Of a DNA stretch of 57,908 nt, positions 17,797 through 28,032 are shown in pieces. The position numbers and the translations under genes were made by a program. Location: positions 1-57,908 of the forward strand of contig NZ_BCRS01000017.1 in the NCBI RefSeq assembly GCF_001552715.1. Direction: 5' to 3'. This stretch comes from Mycolicibacterium vaccae NBRC 14118 = CIP 105934 (GTDB lineage: Bacteria; Actinomycetota; Actinomycetes; Mycobacteriales; Mycobacteriaceae). Position 1 is the stretch's first letter. Each line of letters opens with the position of its first letter. Under the pieces are notes generated by a model. That model did no database searches and was not told the DNA's origin. It was given only the letters and a program-made list of their open reading frames with translations.

Positions 17797-18831
17797 CTAT
17801 GTTTGCAATGTCGGTTCGATCGGCTGCGGAGGGGACAGCCGATCGGGCCGATCTCTTTTCGGATGGTGACACGCTGCCGCGTGCCCGGGTCCGTAGTTCG
17901 CCATCGCCGGCTCGTCGGAGGAGCAGATCTCGGTACCCCGCGGGCAGCGCGTGTGGAAGCGGCACCCGGTGGGGGGATTCGTCGGGCTCGGCACATCGCC
18001 GTCCAGGACGATGCGTTCGCGCGCCGCGTTGCGACGGGGATCCGGGATCGGCACCGCCGACAGCAGCGCATCCGAATAGGGGTGCACCGGATGCCCGTAC
18101 AGGTCGTCGGTGCGCGAGTCCTCGACGACCTTCCCGAGATACATCACCGCGACACGGTCGGACACGTGGCGGACCACGCCGAGGTCATGCGCGACGAACA
18201 GATAGGACAGACCGAACTCGTCCTGCAGATCCTTGAGCAGGTTCACGATCTGGGCCTGCACCGACACGTCGAGCGCCGAGACGGGCTCGTCGGCGACGAT
18301 GAGCTTCGGGCGCAGCGCCAGCGCACGCGCGATCCCGATCCGCTGCCGCTGGCCGCCGGAGAACTCGTGCGGGTACCGGTTGAAATGCTCGGGCCGAAGG
18401 CCCACCCGGTCCAGCAGATCCTGCACCTGCCGGGTGAGGTCGGCGCCGTCGGCCAGACCGTGCAGCCGCATGGGCTCGCCGATGATCTGCCCGATCCGTT
18501 TGCGCGGATTCAGCGACGAGAACGGATCCTGGAAGATCATCTGCATCTGGCGCCGCAGCGGGCGCAGTTCGCGCCGCGACATCCCGACCAGCTCCTGCCC
18601 CAGGAAGCGCACCGATCCCGAGGTGGGCGCGGTCAACTGCAGGATTGCCCGGCACAACGTCGACTTGCCACAACCGGATTCGCCGACCAGCCCCAGCGTC
18701 TGTCCCTCCTCCAACGTCAGGCTCACCCCGTCGACCGCGCGGACGCGGCCGACCTCGCGCTCGACGACCAGCCCCGACTTGATCGGGAAGTGCTTGACGA
18801 GGTCGGTCACCTCCAGCAGCGGGGCGCTCAC
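17797..18831 (-). CDS. peptide ABC transporter ATP-binding protein (OppF/DppF type)
   Basis: A 344-residue ATPase for peptide import, last gene of a five-gene operon. Walker A is GESGCGKST near residue 51, the Q-loop is [13 protein letters not shown], the signature [15 protein letters not shown], and Walker [15 protein letters not shown]. The oligopeptide-transporter C-terminal domain is present, with [15 protein letters not shown] and the cysteine cluster [15 protein letters not shown] that binds an iron-sulfur cluster in some homologs. GTG at 18831 overlaps the previous stop by four bases. Confidence 0.93.
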   Translation of the reverse strand: MSAPLLEVTDLVKHFPIKSGLVVEREVGRVRAVDGVSLTLEEGQTLGLVGESGCGKSTLCRAILQLTAPTSGSVRFLGQELVGMSRRELRPLRRQMQMIFQDPFSSLNPRKRIGQIIGEPMRLHGLADGADLTRQVQDLLDRVGLRPEHFNRYPHEFSGGQRQRIGIARALALRPKLIVADEPVSALDVSVQAQIVNLLKDLQDEFGLSYLFVAHDLGVVRHVSDRVAVMYLGKVVEDSRTDDLYGHPVHPYSDALLSAVPIPDPRRNAARERIVLDGDVPSPTNPPTGCRFHTRCPRGTEICSSDEPAMANYGPGHAAACHHPKRDRPDRLSPPQPIEPTLQT

Positions 18832-19817
18832 GGCCCCACCGTGGCTTTCGCGTGGTCGTCCAGCCAGCAGCGGTCGAGGTGGGTGACGGTGCCACCGGGT
18901 GCCAGCGGGGGCGGCGCGGCGCACCGGTCGAACTCGAACGCGCAGCGCGGGGCGAACCGGCACCCCGACGGCGGATCCAGCAGCGACGGCGGCGCGCCCG
19001 AGATCTGCGCGAGTCGTTCGGTGCGCGGATGGTCCAGCCGCGCAAGGGAACCCAACAGCCCCCAGGTGTAAGGGTGGGACGGCGCATAGAAGATGTCGTC
19101 GAGGCTGCCGTCCTCGACGATCTGACCGGCGTACATCACCACCACCCGATCGGCGACCTCGGCGACCACCCCGAGATCGTGGGTGATCAGCACGACCGCG
19201 AGGTCGCGCTCCCGGTTGAGATCGGCGAGCAGACGCAGGATCTGCGCCTGCACCGTCACGTCCAGCGCGGTCGTCGGCTCGTCGGCGATCAACACCGCCG
19301 GCTCCACCGCCAGCGCCATCGCGATCATCACCCGCTGCCGCATGCCGCCGGAGAACTCGTGCGGGTAACTGCGCACCCGCTCTTGCGGATTCGGGATCCC
19401 CACCGAACCGAGCAGTTCGACGGCACGCTGCTCGGCCTCCTTCCTGGACACGTCGCGATGGGCCCGGATCATCTCGACGATCTGATCCCCGACCCGGTAC
19501 ACCGGGTTCAACGAGGACATCGGATCCTGGAACACCATCGCGATCTCCTCGCCCCGGATACCGCGCAAGGCGTCCTCGTCCAGGCCGGTCAACTCCTGGC
19601 CCCGGTAGGTGACCGAACCGGTGACCCGGGTGTTGGGCGAACGGGTCAATCCGGTCAGGGTCTGGGCGGTGACGCTCTTGCCGCAGCCGGATTCGCCGAC
19701 GATGGCCAGGATCTCGCCCGGCGCCAGGTCGAACGACACCCCGTCGACCGCGCGGACGACGCCGTCCTCGGTGGCGAAACTGACCCGCAGGTCCTCGACC
19801 GTCAACAAGGGTGTCAC
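18828..19817 (-). CDS. peptide ABC transporter ATP-binding protein (OppD/DppD type)
   Basis: A 329-residue ATPase paired with the next gene. It has Walker [11 protein letters not shown]-loop [13 protein letters not shown], signature [15 protein letters not shown] and Walker [14 protein letters not shown]. The C-terminal oligopeptide extension includes [14 protein letters not shown] and [15 protein letters not shown]. The GTG start at 19817 shares four bases with the stop of the upstream permease gene, so translation is coupled. With its partner it forms the heterodimeric motor of the importer on the cytosolic face. Confidence 0.93.
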   Translation of the reverse strand: MTPLLTVEDLRVSFATEDGVVRAVDGVSFDLAPGEILAIVGESGCGKSVTAQTLTGLTRSPNTRVTGSVTYRGQELTGLDEDALRGIRGEEIAMVFQDPMSSLNPVYRVGDQIVEMIRAHRDVSRKEAEQRAVELLGSVGIPNPQERVRSYPHEFSGGMRQRVMIAMALAVEPAVLIADEPTTALDVTVQAQILRLLADLNRERDLAVVLITHDLGVVAEVADRVVVMYAGQIVEDGSLDDIFYAPSHPYTWGLLGSLARLDHPRTERLAQISGAPPSLLDPPSGCRFAPRCAFEFDRCAAPPPLAPGGTVTHLDRCWLDDHAKATVGP

Positions 19818-20776
19818 GCGACTGCCGCCTCTCCCAACCGGATTCGGGGATCGAGCACCGCGTAGGCGATGTCGACCACCGTGTTGAACAGAACGATGAA
19901 GAACGCGCCGAACAGCGTGACCGCCATCAGGGGCGGCAGGTCCAGGCTGCGGATCGCCTCCCCGGCGTAGAGGCCCACCCCGTCGAGGTTGTAGACCGTC
20001 TCGGTGAGGATCGCCCCGCCGCCCACGACCATCCCGAAATCCAGGCCGAACAGGGTGATGATCGGGATCATGGAGTTGCGCAACACATGCCGGACCCGCA
20101 CCTGCCGCTCGCTGAGACCCTTGGCCCTGGCGGTGCGCACGTAGTCCTCGTTCATCGCGTCGAGCATGTTGGACCGCAGCACCCGGCTGTAGAACCCGAT
20201 GAACAGCACCGCCAGCGTGAACCACGGCAGCACAAGGTGATACGCCCAGCCCAGCGGGTCCTCGGCCAGCTCCACATAGCTCCCGGTCGGGAACAGTTGG
20301 ACCTTGAAGCTCAGGAAGTAGAGCAGGATCGCGGCCAGCCAGAACACCGGCACCGAGATCCCGACCAGGGACAGTATTGTCAGCGCGCGGTCGGCGAACC
20401 TGCCCGCGTGCACGGCGCTGAGATACCCGAACAGCACCGCCAGCGACATCCAGATCACCGCGGCGCCGATGCACAGCGAGAAGGTGGCAGGCAGTCCCTC
20501 CCAGATCTGTTCGACCACATTGCGATGGCTGGCATAGGAGGTCAGCTGACCGGTGAAGATCTCCTTCATCATCGTGACGTACTGGACCGGCAGCGGCTGG
20601 TCGAGCCCGAGGTCGGCGTTGACCCGGGCGATCAGCTGCGGATCGGCGTTCTTGCCCGCGATGCGCGCCGCCGGGTCCGAGTTCGGGATGACGTTGAAGA
20701 TCAGGAACACGATCACCGAGATCGCGAACAGCACCGCGATCATGCCCAGCACCCGTCGTGCCACGAAGCGTGCCAT
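19814..20776 (-). CDS. peptide ABC transporter permease (OppB/DppB type)
   Basis: A 320-residue inner-membrane permease. The N-terminus [30 protein letters not shown] is the characteristic first helix of DppB-type subunits. Five more helices follow. The EAA loop that docks on the ATPase is visible as [26 protein letters not shown]. It ends four bases inside the next gene. Unusually it lies downstream of the OppC-type subunit instead of upstream. Confidence 0.93.
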   Translation of the reverse strand: MARFVARRVLGMIAVLFAISVIVFLIFNVIPNSDPAARIAGKNADPQLIARVNADLGLDQPLPVQYVTMMKEIFTGQLTSYASHRNVVEQIWEGLPATFSLCIGAAVIWMSLAVLFGYLSAVHAGRFADRALTILSLVGISVPVFWLAAILLYFLSFKVQLFPTGSYVELAEDPLGWAYHLVLPWFTLAVLFIGFYSRVLRSNMLDAMNEDYVRTARAKGLSERQVRVRHVLRNSMIPIITLFGLDFGMVVGGGAILTETVYNLDGVGLYAGEAIRSLDLPPLMAVTLFGAFFIVLFNTVVDIAYAVLDPRIRLGEAAVA

Positions 20777-20778
20777 GT

Positions 20779-21798
20779 TCAGTGCTCCAACCGGATTCGG
20801 GCCTTGGGATCCAGCGCGTCGCGCAGGCCGTCACCGAAGACGTTGAGCGCCAACACCGTCACCACGATCATCAGGCCCGGAACGATCGTCAGATGCGGTG
20901 CGGTGTAGATCATCTGGTAGCCGTCGGCGATCATCGTGCCCCAGGACGCGTTCGGCGGCCTGACCCCGGCGCCGAGGAAGCTCAGCGCCGACTCCAGCAG
21001 CATGTTGTTGGCGATGTTCAGCGTGAAGAACACGATGATCGTCGAGATGATGTTCGGCAGCAGCTCGCCGACCATGATGCGCAGCGGCCCCATGCCCTGG
21101 GCGACCGCGGCCTCGACGAACTCCTTCTCGCGCAACGCGAGTATCTCCCCGCGCAGCGGGCGTGCCATGTAGGGCACGTACACCAGACCGATGATCAGGA
21201 TCGGAATCCAGATCGAATCACCGGCGACGGCAACAACTCCCAGCTTCAGGCCACCCACGGCGAGCGCGGTGCCCAGCGCGATGCCCAGGAGCAGCACCGG
21301 GAACGCCCAGATCACGTCGAGCACCCGGGACAGCGCCGCATCGATCCACCCGCGGAAGTAGCCGGCCAGCAGTGCGACCACGACGGCCAGCACGGTGGTG
21401 ACCGCGGCGGCGGCCAGGCCGATGTAGATCGACGTGCGTCCGCCATAGAGCAACCGGACCATCACGTCGCGGCCGTTCTGGTCGGCCCCGAGCAGGTAGC
21501 GCCCGTGCAGACCCGGCCCCAGCGGCGTGCCGTCGGGCGACACGATGTCGGTCGCCACGCCGTCGATGACGATGGTGTCGGTGATGTGGTTGTCGTTGGG
21601 CCCGGTGTGCGCCACGTGCTGGGCCCACCACGGCGCCGCCAGGCACAGCAGCACCACCAGCACGAACAACACACCGCAGCCGAGTGCCATCTTGTTGCGG
21701 CGCAGGCGCAGCCACGCCAGATACCACGGGCTTCGGCCCTGGGTCTGCGAGGTGGGAGTCCCGGGAGGTGCCGCGGGTACGGCGACGACGTCGGTCAC
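20779..21798 (-). CDS. peptide ABC transporter permease (OppC/DppC type)
   Basis: A 339-residue permease. It has the OppC N-terminal domain: a basic segment, one helix (ALGCGVLFVLVVLLCLAAPWW) and a periplasmic loop ending HYLLGADQNGRDV-like (YLLGADQNGRDVMVR). The EAA loop is EFVEAAVAQGMGPLRIMVGELLPN. The C-terminal GLRDALDPKARIRLEH is the normal end of the family. GTG at 21798 overlaps the stop of the solute-binding protein gene by four bases. Two bases separate its stop from the OppB-type gene. Confidence 0.93.
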   Translation of the reverse strand: MTDVVAVPAAPPGTPTSQTQGRSPWYLAWLRLRRNKMALGCGVLFVLVVLLCLAAPWWAQHVAHTGPNDNHITDTIVIDGVATDIVSPDGTPLGPGLHGRYLLGADQNGRDVMVRLLYGGRTSIYIGLAAAAVTTVLAVVVALLAGYFRGWIDAALSRVLDVIWAFPVLLLGIALGTALAVGGLKLGVVAVAGDSIWIPILIIGLVYVPYMARPLRGEILALREKEFVEAAVAQGMGPLRIMVGELLPNIISTIIVFFTLNIANNMLLESALSFLGAGVRPPNASWGTMIADGYQMIYTAPHLTIVPGLMIVVTVLALNVFGDGLRDALDPKARIRLEH

Positions 21799-23453
21799 TT
21801 CAGCGCGAACGAGGTGAAGTCCTGTTTGAACAGCAGGTGGTGATAGGACTCGTCGAAGTCCATCCGCTCGGACAGGAACGTGGTGAACTGCTCGTTGCCG
21901 TACGGCGCCCACACCGCCTGCTCCATGTACGCCCGGTCGAGATCGGCGTACTGCTGCTCGACGCCCTCGTCGGTGATCTGCTTGGTCAGCAGCTCGTCCA
22001 TCCTGGCGTTGTTGGCCGGGATGTTCGCGCGCGACAGGTTGTTCCCGTTCGTCGGCAGAATGCTGTCGCCGTGCAGCAGCGGGCGGAAGAAATCGTCCGG
22101 GTGCGGGAAGTCCTGGAACCAGTCGGCGAACCCGGTGTCCACGTCGGGGGTGGACTGGTTGCCGATCGTCGTCCAGTACACGTCCCCGGCGATGACCTTC
22201 AGGGTGGCGTTGAACCCCAGCTGGGTCAGCAGATCGTGGTAGTACTCGCCGATCCGCTTGCGGTCCGGCTCGTCGTCGGTCCACACCGTGATGTCGCGGT
22301 CGGCCGGATTCGCCTCGGCGATCAGCTGTTTGGCTTTGTCCAGATCGGGCCCCGGATAGAGCTTGTACTCCTGGTAGCCGGGCATCCCGGGGGGCAGGAT
22401 CTGTTGGGTCGGGTGCAGCCGGCCACCGAAGATCCGGTTCAGCGCTTCGGGGTCGATCGCATAGTTGATCGCCTGGCGCACCTTCAGGTCGTTGAACGGG
22501 GCACGTTCGGTGTTCATGAACATGTAGTAGGTGTTGATCGACTCCTCCATGCGGAACCGGTCGGAATAGCGCGCCTTGAGTTCCTGCAACCGGTCCGACG
22601 GCGGTGGGTCCATCATGAAATCGACCTTGTTCTGGATGATGTCGGTGACCTGCGAGCCCTGGTTCTTGTTCTCGATCAGGTTGATCTTGTCGACTTCCGC
22701 GTCGGGGACCTCGTCGGCGCCGGCGTCCTTGACGGTCTGGAACTGCGGATTACGCTCCAGCGTCAGGCGTCTCGGGGCTTCGACCGAGGAGATCATGAAC
22801 GGTCCGCTGGCCGGTGGCGGGCTGTTCGTGGCATCGGTGTCCAGCGGGGTGCTCGGCGGGACGGGCGCGGCGAACATCAGGCCGAGAAGATTGTCGAAAG
22901 TGCCGTTGGGCTGGGTCAACTGGATCGTGATGTCACCGGTGGCGTCGTCGGTGGTGATGCCGGTGATGGTGTTGGCGGCGCCGTCGGCGTACTCCTTGGC
23001 GCCGACGATCACGTTGAAGAACACCGAGCCGCCCGAATCGGTCTTGAACAGGCGCTGGATCGCGTAGCTGAAGTCGGACGCCTTGATCGGCGTGCCGTCG
23101 GAGTACTTCATGTTCGGCCGCAGTTTGAGCTTGTAGGTCAGCTCGTCCGGCGAGATCTCCGGTAATGACTCGGCCAGCCCTGGCACCACCTTGGTGCCCT
23201 CCTCACCCGCCTCGTGCTTGTAGGTCAACAGCGGCGTGTAGACGTTCCACAGCACCTCCCAGCCCTCCACGGTGTAGGACATCTGCGGATCGACGTAGTC
23301 GGGGAACGAGGTCGCCGACACGGTGATCTCGCCGCCCCCGCCCCCGCCGCCGCCGGAACTGTCGTCGCTGCCGCAGGCCGTCGCCCCGGAGGCCGCCAGC
23401 GCGACGATCCAGCCGATGGTCAGTGCTTGTCGCGCCACGCGCGGTAGGTGCAT
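21795..23453 (-). CDS. peptide ABC transporter substrate-binding lipoprotein
   Basis: A 552-residue solute-binding protein of family 5 and first gene of the operon. The signal peptide ends in a lipobox ATAC with Cys27 as the lipid-modified residue. A run of eight glycines (residues 34-41) tethers the binding domain. Family features include the LTYKLKLRPNMKYSDGTPIKASDFSYAIQRL block and NDLKVRQAINYAIDPEALNRIFGG. It would capture peptides or similar solutes outside the membrane and deliver them to the two permeases. The promoter must lie in 23454-23600, shared with the divergent lactate dehydrogenase gene. Confidence 0.93.
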   Translation of the reverse strand: MHLPRVARQALTIGWIVALAASGATACGSDDSSGGGGGGGGEITVSATSFPDYVDPQMSYTVEGWEVLWNVYTPLLTYKHEAGEEGTKVVPGLAESLPEISPDELTYKLKLRPNMKYSDGTPIKASDFSYAIQRLFKTDSGGSVFFNVIVGAKEYADGAANTITGITTDDATGDITIQLTQPNGTFDNLLGLMFAAPVPPSTPLDTDATNSPPPASGPFMISSVEAPRRLTLERNPQFQTVKDAGADEVPDAEVDKINLIENKNQGSQVTDIIQNKVDFMMDPPPSDRLQELKARYSDRFRMEESINTYYMFMNTERAPFNDLKVRQAINYAIDPEALNRIFGGRLHPTQQILPPGMPGYQEYKLYPGPDLDKAKQLIAEANPADRDITVWTDDEPDRKRIGEYYHDLLTQLGFNATLKVIAGDVYWTTIGNQSTPDVDTGFADWFQDFPHPDDFFRPLLHGDSILPTNGNNLSRANIPANNARMDELLTKQITDEGVEQQYADLDRAYMEQAVWAPYGNEQFTTFLSERMDFDESYHHLLFKQDFTSFALK

Positions 23454-23601
23454 TGCGGTCCCCTGCTGTTATCGATGAATTCCGTGAATAGTTCCAACTA
23501 CTTATTCGAACCGTTAAGCATCTTGGAGGAATTTTTCCGATCGGCAACTCGAGTTTCACAGGTTTCTTCCAGTTGGACCGCTTCGGGGCGACAATGGGGT
23601 G

Positions 23602-24555
23602 ATGCCAGTCGAACAGAACAACAAGGTCGCGATCGTCGGGATGGGCAGCGTCGGCACCGCGATCGCCTACGCATGTCTGATTCGAGGTTCTGCCGGGGCG
23701 CTCGCCCTCTACGACGTCAACACCTCCAAGGTGCGCGCCGAGGTGCTCGACCTCAACCACGGCAGCCAGTTCGTTCCGCACTGCCGCATCACCGGCTCCG
23801 ACGACATCGCCGTGACGGCGGGTTCGGCGGTCATCGTGGTGACCGCGGGCGCCAATCAGAAACCCGGCCAGAGCAGGCTTGATCTCGCCGCGGCCAACGT
23901 CGCGATAGCCCAGCAGCTGACCCCGCAGTTGCTCGAGCTTTCCCCCGACGCGGTGATCATCTTCGTCACCAACCCGGTCGACGTCGTCACCTTTGCGGCC
24001 ACCCGCGCCGTGGACGCGGCTCCGGGTCACGTGTTCGGGTCCGGAACGGTGTTGGATTCCAGCAGATTCCGCTATCTCATCGCCGAGCAGGCCGACCTCG
24101 CGGTCGGCAACGTGCACGGCTTCATCGTCGGCGAGCACGGTGACTCGGAGATCTCGCTGTGGTCGAGCGTGTCGATCGGCGGAGTTCCGGCCGCGAAGTT
24201 CCGCCGCGACGGGGGGCTGATCTTCGACCAGGAGAACCAGCGCCGGATCTCGGCTGAGGTGGTCAACGCCGCCTACGAGATCATCAAGGGCAAGGGCGCG
24301 ACGAACCTGGCGATCGGGCTGTCGTCGGCCCGCATCATCGAGGCGGTACTCGGTGACCAGCACCGCGTGCTGCCGGTGTCGACCGTGCAGCAGGGCGCGC
24401 TCGGGATCTCCGGTGTGGCGCTGTCGTTGCCGACGGTCGTCTCCGGGCAGGGGGCCGGCCAGGTGCTGGAGGTGTCGGTGTCGGACTCGGAGCGGCAGGG
24501 CCTGCAGGCCTCGGCGGACACGTTGCGGGAGGCCCAGCAGTCGCTAGGGCTGTGA
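23602..24555 (+). CDS. ldh: L-lactate dehydrogenase
   Basis: A 317-residue NAD-dependent dehydrogenase of the LDH/MDH family. The Rossmann loop is VAIVGMGSVGTAIAY near residues 9-23. The substrate-binding region has NPVDVVTFAA, the catalytic arginine region DSSRFRYLIAEQ, and the active-site histidine GFIVGEHGDSEISLWS. The loop following GANQKPGQSRLDL carries a Gln at the substrate-specificity position, typical of lactate rather than malate dehydrogenase. It would reduce pyruvate to L-lactate or the reverse. GTG 23599 is an alternative start one codon upstream. It is divergent from the peptide importer operon. Confidence 0.93.
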   Translation: MPVEQNNKVAIVGMGSVGTAIAYACLIRGSAGALALYDVNTSKVRAEVLDLNHGSQFVPHCRITGSDDIAVTAGSAVIVVTAGANQKPGQSRLDLAAANVAIAQQLTPQLLELSPDAVIIFVTNPVDVVTFAATRAVDAAPGHVFGSGTVLDSSRFRYLIAEQADLAVGNVHGFIVGEHGDSEISLWSSVSIGGVPAAKFRRDGGLIFDQENQRRISAEVVNAAYEIIKGKGATNLAIGLSSARIIEAVLGDQHRVLPVSTVQQGALGISGVALSLPTVVSGQGAGQVLEVSVSDSERQGLQASADTLREAQQSLGL

Positions 24556-25257
24556 CTGACGCGCGATCCAGCGTCGGCCCGTCTTCGCCGACCTCGCCAG
24601 CGCACCGCATTCACCGAAGTAGGAGGCAACGGCCCCGACGCCGGGCACCAGGCCCAGCAGCCGGAACGGCGCGCGTGGCTGCGGACGCTTGGCGAGTTCG
24701 TCGCCGATCGCGTCGAACAGACCGACCAGGTTCCACCACGCCTTGACGACACCGGCCGGGTGCTGCGGGATCCGGGTGAGCGGGCGGGCGGCACTGGGCT
24801 CGTACACGATCACCGACAGATCGCGGTCGCACAGCACCGCCGCCAACATGCGCACCTGCGCGCGGTGGTCGGTGACGCCGAGTTCGCGTGCCACCGCGCA
24901 CAGCACGGTGGCCTGGCTGACGAATCCGAGCAGATCCTGGATCGGCAGCCTGCGGCCCAGGACCCCCAGCACCCCGGGGAAGGCGACCGCGACGGTGTTC
25001 ACCGCGCCGACCCGCCAGACCCACCAGTCGATGCGCTCCTCGGCGTCCATGGCGTCCCACGCCGCGGTGCCGGGCAGGTCGACGGCGTTGAGGAACTGGC
25101 CGATGGCGTCGTCGCGACGCTTCAGGGCGAACGGATCCATCCCCCACAACACGTCGAGCAGCGGGTTGATGATGCGCACCGCGGCGGTCAACGCGGCGTC
25201 CACCCCGGCATCGGTGATCTGCACGTCGGGGGTAGGCAGCATCGGCAGCATGGTCAC
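24544..25257 (-). CDS. conserved hypothetical protein
   Basis: A 237-residue protein I do not recognise. It is mostly helical, rich in Ala, Val and Leu, with semi-hydrophobic stretches (VNTVAVAFPGVLGVLGRRLPIQDLLGFVSQATVL) but no clear transmembrane topology or catalytic motif. Its 3' end overlaps the convergent ldh gene by 12 bases. A downstream relationship with the SDR gene 61 bases upstream of its start is possible, as both are leftward. Confidence 0.7.
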   Translation of the reverse strand: MTMLPMLPTPDVQITDAGVDAALTAAVRIINPLLDVLWGMDPFALKRRDDAIGQFLNAVDLPGTAAWDAMDAEERIDWWVWRVGAVNTVAVAFPGVLGVLGRRLPIQDLLGFVSQATVLCAVARELGVTDHRAQVRMLAAVLCDRDLSVIVYEPSAARPLTRIPQHPAGVVKAWWNLVGLFDAIGDELAKRPQPRAPFRLLGLVPGVGAVASYFGECGALARSAKTGRRWIARQSQP

Positions 25258-25317
25258 GGTCCTCTTGATGTCCGTCGAACCCCGGGCTCAAACGTCGGGG
25301 CGGTTTGCCAGGGCGGG

Positions 25318-26103
25318 CTAGAACTTCAGGTAGCCGCCGTCGAGGCGCAGCACGTCGCCGGTGTGATAGGCGCTGGCCGGTCCGGCCAGATAGACCGCGA
25401 CCCCCGCGACGTCGTCGGCGGTGCCCCATCGCCGCACCGGCACCCGCGGCAGCACCCGTGCGCTGAACCGCTCGTCGGCCAGCCCGTCAGCGGTCATCTC
25501 GGTGTCGAACCACCCGGGCTGGACCGTGTTCGCGCGGATCCCGTAGCGCGCGAACTCCACCGCCATGCTGTCGATCAGCGAGGTCACCCCGGCTTTGGCC
25601 GCCGCGTAGGCCGGCTGCCGCGGCATGCCCTGCAACGCTCCCAGGCTCGACACCCCGACCAGGCTGCCGCCACGGCCGGCCTCGACCATCTGCCGCGCCG
25701 CCTCGCGCAGCGTCACGAACACACCGTCGAGGTCGACGCTGGTCACCGCGCGGAACTCGGCCAGCGACGTCTCCAGCGTCGGGGTGAACGTGCCGCGGAT
25801 TCCGGCGTTGGCGAAACATGAATCCAGGTAACCGAATTCGCCCCGGATGCGCGCCATCGCGTCGGTGACGGCCTGTTCGTCGGTGACGTCGCAGACCACC
25901 GGCAGCACCGGGTTGCCGTGCGCGCGCAGGGCGGCTGCGGCCGACTCCAGCCGCTGCCCGGAGCGGCCCAGGATCGCGACCGTGGCTCCGGCACGGGCCA
26001 GTCCCTCGGCCATGCCCAGCCCTATCCCGGAGCCGCCACCGGTCACCACGGAGACGTGGCCGGTCAGGTCGAAGGGGTTGGGCGGCGCGGCGGCATCGGT
26101 CAC
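25318..26103 (-). CDS. short-chain dehydrogenase/reductase
   Basis: A 261-residue classical SDR. The cofactor motif is TGGGSGIGLG (residues 21-30), then NAG in CFANAGIRG, the catalytic serine in GVSSLGALQG and the YAAAK pair of Tyr and Lys. The C-terminal RLDGGYLKF end is usual. An arginine after beta-2 (GRSGQR) suggests NADP(H) preference. Substrate is unknown. The GTG start at 26103 lies nine bases from the end of the upstream monooxygenase gene, so both probably belong to one operon. Confidence 0.9.
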   Translation of the reverse strand: MTDAAAPPNPFDLTGHVSVVTGGGSGIGLGMAEGLARAGATVAILGRSGQRLESAAAALRAHGNPVLPVVCDVTDEQAVTDAMARIRGEFGYLDSCFANAGIRGTFTPTLETSLAEFRAVTSVDLDGVFVTLREAARQMVEAGRGGSLVGVSSLGALQGMPRQPAYAAAKAGVTSLIDSMAVEFARYGIRANTVQPGWFDTEMTADGLADERFSARVLPRVPVRRWGTADDVAGVAVYLAGPASAYHTGDVLRLDGGYLKF

Positions 26104-26112
26104 AGGGGGACC

Positions 26113-27342
26113 TTACGCGGGGGGCCGCCGCGCGAAGTCCGGTGCACGCTCGGGCCGCACCCCGACGCCGACGAGATAGGCCGGAACGACGGTCAGCCAG
26201 GGTGCGCGCTCAACCACGCGCAGCAGAGCTGTGGGTGGCCCGCTCAGGTTCCCGTGCACGATCGGGCCGAGAAACCGCCGGTCGATCACGCGTTGCAACG
26301 CCTGGGTGAGTGCGGTCGCGGCGATACGGCGGCGCCGCACCGCGGCCAGTCGCCGCGGCGTCACCGTGCCCTCGCGCAACGGTGCGGCCAGCAGTCGGGC
26401 CGCCGCGACCCCGTCCTGGATCGCGAGGTTGATGCCGACTCCGCCTGCCGGGGACATCGCATGGGCGGCGTCGCCGAGGAACAGCAGACCGTCGGTGTGC
26501 CAGCGCCGCAACCGATCCAGACGAACGTCAAGGAATTTGACGTCGTCGAGCGTGGTGATGGTGTCGACGGACGCGCCCGCCTCGGGCAGCAGTCCCAGCA
26601 CGTCGGCGCGAAACGCGTCCAGACCCCGCGCCCGCAGCGCGGCGTCGGCGCCCTTCGGGATCAGCAGCGCGATCTGCAGATAGCCCTGGCGCGGAATCAC
26701 GATCATGGCCTTGCCCGGTGCGAGCCGCGGGAACAGGGTGTAGATCGCGTCGTCGTCGGCACGGGGGAGCCGGAACCACCACACGTCGAAGCTGACCGGG
26801 AACTGCCGCAGTCGGAGGCCGACCTGTTGCCGCAGAACGGAATTGCGGCCGTCGCAGGCGATGGTCAGGTCGGCGCGCAGCTCGCCGGGGCCGTCGTCGT
26901 CGCGATAGCGCACGCCGGTCACGCGGTCGCCGTCCCGGACGAGCCCGGTCACCTCGGTGCGCATCCGCAGGGTGAACGCCGGCTCGGCCCCGCCCGCTTC
27001 GGCGAGCAGGTTGAGTAGATCCCACTGCGGCACCATCGCGACGTACGGGTGGGGCTGGCGCAACCTCTCGAAGTCGACCATGGTGACGGACCGCCCGGGC
27101 GCCACCTCCACGGTCACCCGGCGTAACTCGCTGTGTGGCAACGCGGCGAATCTCGGCCACAGCCCGAGCTCGTCGAGGAGCCGCAACGTCGTCGGGTGCA
27201 CGGTGTCGCCGCGGAAGTCGCGCAGGAAATCCCCGTGCTTCTCCAGGACCGTCACTTCGACACCGGCACGGGCCAGCAGCAGGGCGAGCACCATGCCGGC
27301 GGGACCGCCACCGACGACCGCACACGTGGTTTTCGCGCTCAT
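26113..27342 (-). CDS. FAD-dependent monooxygenase (PHBH/UbiH class)
   Basis: A 409-residue class A flavoprotein. The ADP-binding fold CAVVGGGPAGMVLALLLARAG lies at residues 7-27, and the conserved GD motif LFLGDAAHAMSPAGGVGIN near residue 285 binds the FAD ribityl chain. The intermediate DGRNSVLR (DG motif) is also present. Such enzymes hydroxylate aromatic or polyketide-like rings using NAD(P)H and oxygen. It precedes and is probably co-transcribed with the SDR gene. Confidence 0.9.
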   Translation of the reverse strand: MSAKTTCAVVGGGPAGMVLALLLARAGVEVTVLEKHGDFLRDFRGDTVHPTTLRLLDELGLWPRFAALPHSELRRVTVEVAPGRSVTMVDFERLRQPHPYVAMVPQWDLLNLLAEAGGAEPAFTLRMRTEVTGLVRDGDRVTGVRYRDDDGPGELRADLTIACDGRNSVLRQQVGLRLRQFPVSFDVWWFRLPRADDDAIYTLFPRLAPGKAMIVIPRQGYLQIALLIPKGADAALRARGLDAFRADVLGLLPEAGASVDTITTLDDVKFLDVRLDRLRRWHTDGLLFLGDAAHAMSPAGGVGINLAIQDGVAAARLLAAPLREGTVTPRRLAAVRRRRIAATALTQALQRVIDRRFLGPIVHGNLSGPPTALLRVVERAPWLTVVPAYLVGVGVRPERAPDFARRPPA

Positions 27343-27393
27343 CGGACGATCGTGCCAGCCGGGCAGCGCGGTGTCGGCGGTATCCGGGGACTG

Positions 27394-27705
27394 TCAGCCG
27401 ATCGAGTTCCGGTAGTCGATGCCCTGCTGCGCGGCCTGCGCCCACTGGTCCATGTCGACCACGGGGTGGATCTGGAAGGAGTTGAAGGGACTGAACTTCA
27501 TGGTCTCGGCGAGCAGTTCGGTGCCGTTGTCGGTCTCCACGATGGCGAACCCGCCCTCACCGTCGACCCGACCGACGAACTGGTGGAACGTCGTGCCGGC
27601 CGGGGGCTGCCATTTGGAGAACAGCTCCAATGCCCGGCGCAGCGCCTCTTCGTTGTCCTTGCCCGCGGCGCCGAGGCGCGACGTCCAGGTCATGGCGTAC
27701 TTCAT
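27394..27705 (-). CDS. DUF3303-type small protein
   Basis: A 103-residue soluble protein. The line KYAMTWTSRLGAAGKDNEEALRRALELFSKWQPP, then TTFHQFVGRVDGEGGFAIVE, resembles the DUF3303 family, a ferredoxin-like alpha/beta fold of unknown role. The ATG at 27705 is preceded by a near-perfect AGGAGG ribosome-binding site (27711-27716 on this strand). It ends 50 bases from the start of the monooxygenase gene. Confidence 0.82.
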   Translation of the reverse strand: MKYAMTWTSRLGAAGKDNEEALRRALELFSKWQPPAGTTFHQFVGRVDGEGGFAIVETDNGTELLAETMKFSPFNSFQIHPVVDMDQWAQAAQQGIDYRNSIG

Positions 27706-28032
27706 CAGGTCCTCCTGGCGCATAGCTGGTGGGAAGGCCTCAGTGTGCGCCGGTAGGCGACGGCGCGCAGGTGAACCGCAGGACGCCGAGGGAGCTGCTT
27801 GAAACACCAAAGAGTAGCTGTAGCAGCAGTTTTTAGCTGCACGCAGGTGGACGTTGCCGGTGTGGGTTGCTGCCGGTTCGCTCGCCTGATCTTGACGGTT
27901 CGCCGCCGGTTACCGGCCGCCGGATCCGCGGTGACAACCGCGTTGCTCGGTACCCGCGACAAGAGGACCGCCGCGGTGCACAATGTACTGCGTACTTCGG
28001 CACCTGGTCGGTGACTTCACCAAGGGGGCCCT
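27706..28032. other. intergenic region between divergent genes
   Basis: This 327-base gap separates the DUF3303 gene from the first regulator of the 28-36 kb cluster. It is less GC-rich around 27800-27840, where a TAGCTG/CAGCT-type inverted motif occurs near 27807-27840. A TTGACG hexamer at 27892-27897 is a possible -35, but no matching -10 sits at the right distance. I see no small gene or RNA gene in it. Confidence 0.45.
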
